Part shown: in pieces, positions 56,250 through 64,000 of the stretch
Layout: each line of letters opens with the position of its first letter
Position numbering within the stretch: the first letter of the stretch is position 1
DNA from: Chlorokybus atmophyticus
Taxonomy: Eukaryota > Streptophyta > Chlorokybophyceae > Chlorokybales > Chlorokybaceae
Length of the DNA stretch: 64,000 nt
Direction: 5' to 3'
Assembly (NCBI GenBank): GCA_009103225.1
Contig: RHPI01003533.1
Coordinates: 98,229 to 162,228 of the forward strand
Made by a program: the position numbers and the translations under genes
The notes under the pieces: generated by a model
The model's input: only the letters and a program-made list of their open reading frames with translations
What the model was told of the DNA's origin: nothing
Database searches by the model: none

Positions 56250-57218
56250 TCATGCAAGCTTGCGGCAGCATTTCTCTTGCTTACGTTCTTTTGTGAATCG
56301 CACGACCTCCGCGGTGTTGAACCCGGCGTCCGCGGCCTTGTCGGTAGAGACGTTGCTGTTGTTGACGCCACTGCTGTTGTTGCTGGAGTTATTGGGGTTG
56401 TTGAACGATGGTGAGCGCTCGGGACGCCCGTCACCTGTCAATTGATACAACCCATCAACTGCTTGGTTCTCGATGTTCCTGACAGAAACCTTTTTCACAA
56501 TGGAAGGCCACCATGGTTCCCGTGGTGGCCTTACATTGGCCCATGGACATGACGGCCAGAGTCTCGTGAGTTTCAATATATTGTGCCTAAATGTCCCAAG
56601 CACTGTGCTGTCCCTTAGGCACAGCACTCTTCTTGGAAACAGTTGCCACAAAACAGCTTTCGCGAACCATCTGTTTGCTTGCTTGCGTATATCAGTGTTG
56701 GTCTGCTTGCTGAGCTGTTTATTTGTTTGTTTGTTCATGTAGATGTCTGGTTTGATGAAGGGCACACTACCTCGGCCTCTTCCTCGCTGGTTGTATCCGC
56801 CCCTTCCACTGTGAGAGATGACAAACAAAGGGAGAGAATTCAGCTGCAAGACCAACACCACAGTCTTACAACAAATAGCCATCCCTCATCTTAACAAGAT
56901 GTCTCACGAAGACTAACATGCAGACCACAAGCTCAAGACAACACACAGCAAAGAATATGCACAAACTACAAATGCACTATGTCACAAGGAGACACAGCAC
57001 ACTTTGTGAATTGACAACTAAAGCCAGAAACAAGCGCAAGCGAGCCTCAGAATGCACCCAAACGAACCCGATTGGCATCCAAAAAGCGTTTCAACAACAA
57101 CCCAACCAAACACATACCCCAATGAAACCAAGAAGGCAAGCACAGGAAAGAAGACCAGAAGCACGAAACAAACAAACAATCAGTGCGCTTACCGCATGCC
57201 TCGCTGGTCGTGGTCCAT
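56250..57218 (-). CDS. RGG-containing protein, incomplete model
   Basis: A short first exon (57218-57193, MDHDQRGM) splices in phase to an exon starting at 56808 that begins RGRGGYNQRGRGRGSVPFIKP. The combined RG/RGG region is typical of RNA-binding tails that are arginine-methylated. The open frame then runs on to 56250, but the stretch after KPDI looks intronic; a further exon with NIENQAVDGLYQL, a serine/asparagine-rich segment (NNPNNSSNNSSGVNNSNVS) and VVRFTKERKQE near 56480-56250 may be real. The gene is divergent from the enoyl-CoA hydratase. Boundaries are uncertain and the family is not recognised. Confidence 0.4.
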
Positions 57219-57560
57219 ATATTGTCGGGGGCGTGTGGCAGGAAAGCGAGCCCCCCTCCGGCGCTCAGACTGTCATGATGACTACTGCAGCTCAAGACCC
57301 TACCCTACAAAACTACACCCACGACGATAACGCCAACGACGCCGTCGTCGCCGCCGCCGCTGCTTTGTCGGTTAGCGGTGGAGCGTAACGGTTTACGTAA
57401 CAGAGTTACGGTCGTGAACCACACCACTCCAAGTTAATTGACTGATTCGTTGGGTTCGGAATGAACTATCATGAACTAACAAGCAGTTTAGTTCGATAAG
57501 TCACTTTGTGCGGTTGTTGAGTTACGGCAAGCGTCATTAGCCGCCGCTGGCCACGGCGAC

Positions 57561-60165
57561 ATGCTGCCACGTGGCGCCTGGGCGGCGGCCACCGCCGCGC
57601 GGCGCTTCGGGGGGCTGCCTCGTGGCGTACGGTGGCTCAGCGTCTCTGCCGGCGGCGGCGGCGATGTGGGCGGGGAGCTTGGCATTGAGCACCTCAGCGG
57701 CGAAGATGAAGGTTCGTTGCTAGTACATTCTAACGGCCAAATGGACCACAAAATGGCAGATTGTTTTCTTCCTCAATCTCAGAATGTGCTTGCGTTTACT
57801 CAATGCTTGGTCAATGTGTGTGTTTGTTGGGAATGATTGATCGCTGTTTAGATAAATGCTTTCCGCGTATGGTGCTGCTACGTGAGCGGCAATGGTCGTG
57901 ACACCTAATGCATGAATTGTCTTTCTAAGTTGCATTCATCAACGTGTGAAAGCAAAGCCTCTTTGTTGTTGGCATGTCCTAGTCGTGTTCTGTTCTTCCT
58001 CGCATACAGGCTTCAATGAAAAAAACCAAGCGCGCAACCTCCTGATCAGAGAAAGGTCTCTCTATAGCGTATACACACGTACGCGCATGCGTGTGCGCGG
58101 TTGGTCGGTTGGGTGCGTGGGTGGGTGGGTGACTGGCTTAGGGTTTGGTGTTTCACTTTGCTTGCTACAGATGGACTGATTGACTGACGAAGTCGAGCAC
58201 TCACCCACCCACCCACCCACTCACTCCCACACAGGCATCCAGGTCTGGTCCCTCCGTCGCCCCTCCTCCCGCAACTCCCTGGGTCGCGTTCTCGTGGGCG
58301 AGCTGGGTCGCGCCGTGGAGTCGGCCGCGGGGGACGCGAGAGCGAGGGCCGTCGTGCTGAGGAGCGGGGTCGAGGGGGTCTTCTGCGCGGGGGCGGACCT
58401 CAAGGTGTGGGTGGGGTGGGTGGGTGGGTGGGGAGGTGTACCTGGGTTATATGCTGTGTGAATGAGTGTGGGCGCGCGTTGGAGAGCAGCGTGCCGTGTC
58501 GGTCGGTCTGTCTCTCCTTGCGTGTAGATGCGTGTGGTGCGGGTATTGTTTCCAGGGGCGGTAAGTCTGTGTGCGTGCACGTGTGTTCAAGGATGCGAGA
58601 TGTGCATTGGGAGCCGCTATTGCACAAAGTTGGTTGTGGCCCTGCAGCCCAGTGTTGGCACACTTGGTGTACTAATATCATCCTTTGCCTCTGTAGGAGA
58701 GAAGGCAGATGATCGAGGATGAGACAGTCAAGTTTGTCAACAAGCTGCGAAGCACCTTCAGCGCATTGGAGGTTGGCAGCTTCACGTGTTCGCACATGCA
58801 ACCGCACACACGTGCACGCACAAACATCTACGCACACACAGCAACATGTCCCCACTCAGGCTTTGCCAGTGCCGACAATCGCTGCAATGGACGGGCATGC
58901 CTTAGGGGGAGGATTGGAGTTGGCGCTCGCATGCGACATGCGAATAGCTGGTGCGCGTGTTGAGGCTGTGACGCAAACACTGCTTGCATGTGCTTATGTT
59001 GTGTCATTACGTGCTAAGCAAGGCGTATTACACAAGCAGGTGCATCGGCAGTGCTGGGCTTGCCCGAAACCAGTCTTGCAATTATCCCCGGGTAATCAAG
59101 CGTTTGTTGGCATGCATGCACACATGCGTGTATTTAGTAAGTGTTTAAGTGTGCGTAAGCGTTTGTTGTTGTGCGTGTACACATGTGTGCAGTAAGTGCC
59201 TACATGAGTTGTTTGGTGTATTGCTTTACTAGAGCGGGTGGCACGCAGCGGCTCGCAAGGTTGATTGGAATGGCGCGAGCGAAGGAGATGATATTCACCG
59301 CGGCAAGGATATCCGCACAGCAGGCAGAGGATATCGGTATATTAATTGAGCTTTGCCCAACTTCAAGTTGTTAACTGCAGCAGCTTACTGATACATTATC
59401 TCTGGCAATGACAGGCTTGGTGAACTACTGTGTTCCTGAAGGCACTGCATTTGAACGGGCGCTGCAGATAGCTAAACAAATAGCACAACAGGTACTGCAC
59501 CTACACCGACACCTTTCTCCCTGTCAATCTCGGTTTGTCTCTTCTTTGCATGCACGCCAGTGTGCGTTGCTGCCAGTTAATATTTGCATGCAATGGCACG
59601 TGCGTGCATACCTAGGCGGTCACGCTTATGTATAGGCACACATACACGTCTGAACATGCGCCCGCAAACGCATGGGGCGCACTCGCATGCCAGCGCACTT
59701 ACATGTGTGCGTGTTCATGTCACAAGGGCTTGGCATTCAAGGTAACGTAGACTTTTTGCAGGGGCCATTGGCTGTGAAGATGGCAAAGCTGGCAGTCAAC
59801 AGAGGTTGTGAGGTAAGTTTACACTTCACATTGTGGCTAAGTATAGACACTATCTACCCTGCTCCCACCAGTACCAGTAGTCATTGAGTATACAGTAACT
59901 GCATCAATGTACCAAACAGCACTACGCTGATTCAGCAAGTCTCAAGCTCTCCAGTACTGTTCCATTGAGCAATAGGGGCCACAAGCAGTGTACTGACGTG
60001 TGACTGTGGCATAGTTTATAATACGTTCTCATATAATAGGTTGATCTGGCCACTGGTCTTGTTATAGAAGAGAGCTGTTATCAAAGGATCATCCCCAGTC
60101 AAGACCGGCTGGAAGGGTTGGCCGCATTTGTTGAGAAGCGAAAGCCCAAATACATTGGCAAATAG
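57561..60165 (+). CDS. Mitochondrial enoyl-CoA hydratase/isomerase, AUH (methylglutaconyl-CoA hydratase) type
   Basis: Nine phase-consistent exons: 57561-57711, 58235-58404, 58697-58771, 58860-58950, 59040-59091, 59233-59336, 59415-59491, 59762-59812 and 60040-60165, 298 residues. The N-terminus ([20 protein letters not shown]) is a mitochondrial presequence. The crotonase fold is clear: [17 protein letters not shown], the oxyanion-hole loop [96 protein letters not shown] and the AUH-like end [20 protein letters not shown]. The catalytic glutamates are those of GGLELA and [11 protein letters not shown] hydrates 3-methylglutaconyl-CoA in leucine breakdown and binds AU-rich RNA in animals. The match to AUH over other crotonases rests on ERRQM and the C-terminal block. 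Confidence 0.92.
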
Positions 60166-61074
60166 CCAAGGTATGTGCCATAGCCAAGCTGTACAGGTAT
60201 TGCTCTGAAAGGATGTCTGTGTAGGTAGGTAGTAGTATCGCCCTGTATACAATTGCAGAAGTATATGTGCAGTGTGGTGGTAGAAGCCAATGTCAGCCGT
60301 GTGCTACTGGGGGGATGGCCCCTACTCTCACGAACAGGCACTTGTTATCCTGCATGCTAAGCAAATTCATGTGGTTGCAGCACAGCCATACATGACAACT
60401 ACCTGGTAGTCACACAAAAATACTTGGCAGCTATAACCATATCTGTGCGGACCAAACCAACAACTCAAATGCGTCATCATATATGCCGCCCACACTTGGC
60501 AGTTGCTAAGGTGTGGTGCTTGTGTGTCAGGTATGCCAGCTATTCTCACCGCTGCTAGTGCCCTGCCTCCTCCATTGACTGCTGCCAAGCCTTCTGTGCT
60601 GGAATTTGTAAAAACTGATCAATTCTTGGGGAGCCTGGCCAGTTCTTTGCTCTTGCTTTTGCTGTGGTTGCTTGCCAGCGTTTGGCTGACTATTGTGGTC
60701 GTGTGCTTGTGCTGCTGCTGCATGCCCACACACATGCTTGCTACATGTTCGTGGCTGATTCACGAACATCACTGAATGCACACAGCTTCAGCTTATAAGC
60801 ATGACAATCTTGAACAGCGTAGTTCACATGCTTTTCTTGCCTGCACATGACAAGCACTCCAGCAGATATTGAAGTGGACCATTGACAAAAGATGTTGCAA
60901 GTGAATAACACCTGTACAGAGTTCAACAAGCTCCACCAAACATGCAAAGCGCCTCTACAACTCTACACTCTGTAAATCACCAATCACTAACCTATGCACA
61001 AGGCTGACAGCAACGCAAGATGCTGACATCGTCTATTGAGTAAAGACGCTGGTTTTTACAACTGCTGGTATTTT
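60166..61074. other. Convergent intergenic spacer
   Basis: 3' UTRs of the hydratase (plus) and the membrane protein (minus) lie here; no conserved frame seen. Confidence 0.45.
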
Positions 61075-63323
61075 CTACGCCACCTTCTTCTCCTTGGTGG
61101 GCACATGCGCATACTCGCCCTTGGCAGCATGCTCCTTGCTGCGCACCTCTGGGTTGGGATGGGAAAACTCTGTCGACAACAGATGACCGTACCGGAAGAC
61201 GAACAGCCACATTGACAGAAGACCCAGCCACACCTGCGAAAACACACGCACATATGTCAAGGGTGCATGCATGCCCATAGCGGAATTCAAATTCAATTCA
61301 GATTTGTACGGCGCGTGTGCAAGTGTGCACGCGTGTGCAGCGCAAATGGACTCACCAGGAATGTGTATGGGCGCAGAGGTTCGGGCATGGCAAACACTTC
61401 ATTGCGGTAGTATGGTATCACGCTAATCTCGCCACAGACCACGATGGCTGAGAGGACTGCGTTGGCCTGCATTGCATGCTTGTTTGTCAGAAAAGTTATT
61501 CACCAATGAGTGAACTGCTGTGGACGATGTTGACATGCACGTTGTAACAAATGTCACATGGACACATGCATGCACAGTGTTGTACTTGTGCGCACCATAA
61601 TGAGAGGCTTCAGGTTCCGGAAGAGGATGAACGCAGTCAGGTTTAGGGCAGACAAGCTCAATGCGACCACCTTGGGGATGAAGTAGCCTCGCTCGTGCTC
61701 AGCATTTACCACAGCGCTTGAGAGGAAGAGACCCTGTTTGCGTCACAGACCAATGTCAGATTGTTATATACGTGTGCATGTGCACCGACACAACAATGTA
61801 ACTGACCACCTCACCTGGATGGTCAGGAGGATGTGAAGGATGATATCGCGCTCAAGGAACTTGGTGCGAAGGTACGGGCCGCCCAGGACAAGAGTCAGCA
61901 GCTTGAACATGGACAGTGTTGCAATGCCAACCCAAACCCAAGCCTGACATATTGACACAAAAAGTGAGTTGACTGCAGTTACTTGACAGGAACTATGCTT
62001 CAACTGATGCAAAACGGTCGCAACCTGAATGTTGGGTGCTGCGCGAAGCGCATCAAGCGCAAACTTTCCGCGATACCGGAACACATCACTGTCCCAAAAC
62101 AGGCCGTACAGTGTCGCTCCCCAGGCCAAGGTCGCATTTGCCTGCGTTATACATTCATGTTGTCAAGCCCATGCAAAGGCATTGCCCAAATTATGCACAC
62201 ACGCAAGTGCGTATGTATGTACATATGCATATCCTACGTCAATCTAACCAAATGCATTACACCACAAATGTACACAAACACTGTAAGGTGGCAGGCACCA
62301 CCATTGCATGCATTGCTTACCACAAGTGTAACACTTGCAAGGATGTGAAATACGCTGCGGCTCTTCATGGTGGTCAGTGCAGAAAACAAGTTGGAGAAAG
62401 TGAGTGCAAAGAAGGCCAAGCGCGTGATGGGTGACGTGCGCAGCGATGGATCGGCCAGTACTGCGAACTGGTAAAGGTACAGCCCAAACGCCGCCGCATG
62501 GATGAGAAAGTATACGCGATCAAACACCCTGCATGATGTTGAACCAAGCAATTGTCAATGCTGCTGTTGCTGCCTGAGCTTGTGACACAACAACCCTCCT
62601 TCACATTGCTTACGTGTAGTAGTCACGGTGGAGAAGCGCTTTGTTGGGATCCACTTGTTGCACTACACTGGCCAAGTCCGCCTGACCAGCCTTGTTGAGA
62701 GCTTCCTGCATCACGCCTTTTGCACTCTCAACCTGTTCCAGCAGAGGCGCAGGGGCGCAATCAGTCAGGCAGACAAGCAAGTGCGTGAAATCGAGGCAAA
62801 CGCTGCTTGGCAGCGCTGTGGGTATCAAATTGCACAGTAGCAGTTGATAAGTGTAAACTCTTAGAGCGCGAAGACACCATACAACGGGTAGTTTCCTTGC
62901 TTACAGCATGAGCATAAGTGAACAGCAGACACAAAAATCAGCATGCTGAGTTCGGTAGTGACCACACAGTGTCTTACCGCTGGAGCGGCGTTGGCTGCCA
63001 GGTTTGACGCCAGCTCCGAAGCTTTGCTGGTGACTTGCTGAGCTGTCTCTACCGCTGTCTGCAACACATACACGTTTAGATTAGCGCATGCATAAGCTGT
63101 GGTTGAACCTTTGAGCAGCACGCACACCAGGGACCTTATGACCTGTGTGTGCACACACCTGCACAACGGGATGCTGCGTAGCGCTCTGAAAGACGCTGGC
63201 CGCCTGCTGCCTGGCCTTCTCGACTGCAGCATCCGGCCCCTGCTTGAATAAGAGTGACTGCTGCTGCTGCTCCACCGGCGGGCCTGCTGGCGGCTGAGTA
63301 CGCGTAGCCATCGGCTCAGCCAT
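61075..63323 (-). CDS. Multi-pass membrane protein with amphipathic N-terminal helices, family unknown
   Basis: Nine phase-consistent exons: 63323-63159, 63058-62978, 62732-62614, 62528-62321, 62141-62025, 61943-61815, 61733-61596, 61466-61356 and 61233-61075, 408 residues. Residues about 25-110 are one amphipathic alpha-helical stretch with alanine, glutamine and valine and no proline runs (AAVEKARQQAASVFQSATQ, TAQQVTSKASELASNLAANA, VMQEALNKAGQADLASVVQQ), like lipid-surface or LEA-type helices. From DRVYFLIHAAAFGLYLYQF on there are about eight hydrophobic spans, for example LAFFALTFSNLFSALTTM, WVGIATLSMFKLLTLVLGG, VVALSLSALNLTAFILF and GLLSMWLFVFRYGHLL. The end is lysine-rich (HVPTKEKKVA), which could act as an ER-retrieval signal. 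Function unknown. Confidence 0.75.
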
Positions 63324-64000
63324 GCTGCCTGCTGCTGGCTCCCTCCTACTGTACCAAGCACTCCTCTTCCACAGCCAACCTCGGGATACCCTCAGGACCC
63401 CACGGAAACCCCTCCTACCAGCCACGATGTCACCCACGCTTCCGGTAACCCCGCCGTCGACACCGCCGCCGCCGCTGCCAAGCCTGTGCACGCTGACAAG
63501 CACGCTGAGCGGCCTACGAGCTGATCTAAGCTTTGAAGCCGCCTATTAACGGCAGTTATCGGCCATTGAGTGCTTGTTGGTATTTGCCAAGTGCACTGCA
63601 GGCTCGGCGCCTTGTGGCTCTATGAAATGGTTTAACGTAGGAAGCTTTGTAAACGGCGCGGATCAAGTCAGATTCCTGGCAATTCATTCACGTGACGTGT
63701 GCTGCATGCTATCTGATGGATATCTAGTATCTTATTCGCAGGCGATGCCCGAGCGCTGGTCATGGTTGAAGAGTCGCAGCGCGCGACGCCGTCGTCGGTT
63801 ACTGCAGGTTTCACCGAATCATGCAAATCATATTTTCATGACATGCGGGCTGTGCAACTAGCGCTGGGATGTTAAGCTTAGAAGGTCGACCTTAATTATT
63901 ACAAGTGTAAATTACGTAGGTTACTCTTACACATGTAATCTGAGTTTCTTTGTGCGCCAACAGTGCGCCGCACAAGCCTGCAAGCCTTCTACACCAAGCT
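63324..64000. other. Upstream region of the membrane-protein gene, no further gene seen
   Basis: Contains its promoter and an open frame 63574-63861 without recognisable motifs, which I do not support as a gene. Confidence 0.4.

Noticed and set aside
57990-58070. An extra exon ([17 protein letters not shown]) in the enoyl-CoA hydratase
   Set aside because: It follows a good acceptor, but its donor leaves the wrong phase for the next exon, while direct splicing of 57711 to 58235 is in phase and matches the family.
63574-63861. A 95-codon open frame at the right edge
   Set aside because: No motif, no splice context and no compositional coding signal.
1-64000. CRISPR arrays, bacterial operons or rRNA/tRNA genes
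   Set aside because: Nothing in the window shows regular spacer repeats, Shine-Dalgarno-type gene packing or structural RNA genes; the only tRNA-like signal is the box pair in the TRIM.

Overview
This window looks like nuclear DNA of a green-lineage (Viridiplantae) organism, most likely a green alga; I cannot name the species. The evidence is a plant-type fused SnRK1 beta-gamma subunit (CBM48 plus four CBS motifs), a plant-like FIE/ESC Polycomb WD40 protein, chromodomain Ty3 retrotransposons, genes split by many GT-AG introns of about 60-700 bp, and standard stop codons. All exon chains below were assembled by eye and checked for phase. There is no rRNA, tRNA or CRISPR array that I can support.

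Layout. 1-6 kb: a divergent pair, the SnRK1 beta-gamma gene (minus, 3' end cut off by a poly-C contig edge) and the FIE gene (plus). 6.9-10.7 kb: a 14-exon RNA-binding protein with RRM-RRM-WW-RRM order (minus). 10.8-30.7 kb: a transposon-dense block. It contains a 465-bp TA-flanked pogo/Tigger-like MITE, a 521-bp TRIM-like miniature LTR element, the wreck of a retrotransposon that carried a cytosine-C5 DNA methyltransferase upstream of reverse transcriptase, a 5'-truncated chromovirus, about 165-bp tandem repeats, and a structurally complete but mutated 8.2-kb Ty3 chromovirus with 341-bp LTRs and a perfect 5-bp target duplication. 30.7-33.8 kb: a bHLH transcription factor with a polyglutamine tract and an ACT-like C-terminus. 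35.0-37.2 kb: a secreted protein interrupted by a 520-bp N gap.

37.9-41.3 kb: a pogo-superfamily DNA transposon with recognisable inverted repeats and TA target site, encoding an intron-containing DDE transposase. 41.3-45.1 kb: a GC-rich island with short introns (F-box/LRR-like gene, membrane-anchored sensor-like ORF) that ends at a poly-C/N assembly join and may have a different origin from the rest. 45.1-64 kb: ordinary gene-rich DNA with a small KGG-motif stress-type protein, a 105-aa mitochondrial membrane protein, an IBtk-like RCC1-BTB-BTB protein, an RGG-containing gene divergent from a mitochondrial enoyl-CoA hydratase (AUH type), and a multi-pass membrane protein with an amphipathic N-terminus.

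The most interesting system is the retrotransposon-borne DNA methyltransferase at 13.7-15.7 kb. It lies among related LTR elements whose visible stop codons are mostly explained by single C-to-T or G-to-A changes. Retrotransposon-encoded DNMTs have been described before from charophytes and dinoflagellates, so the class is known; this copy, its layout and its LTR relationship deserve checking.
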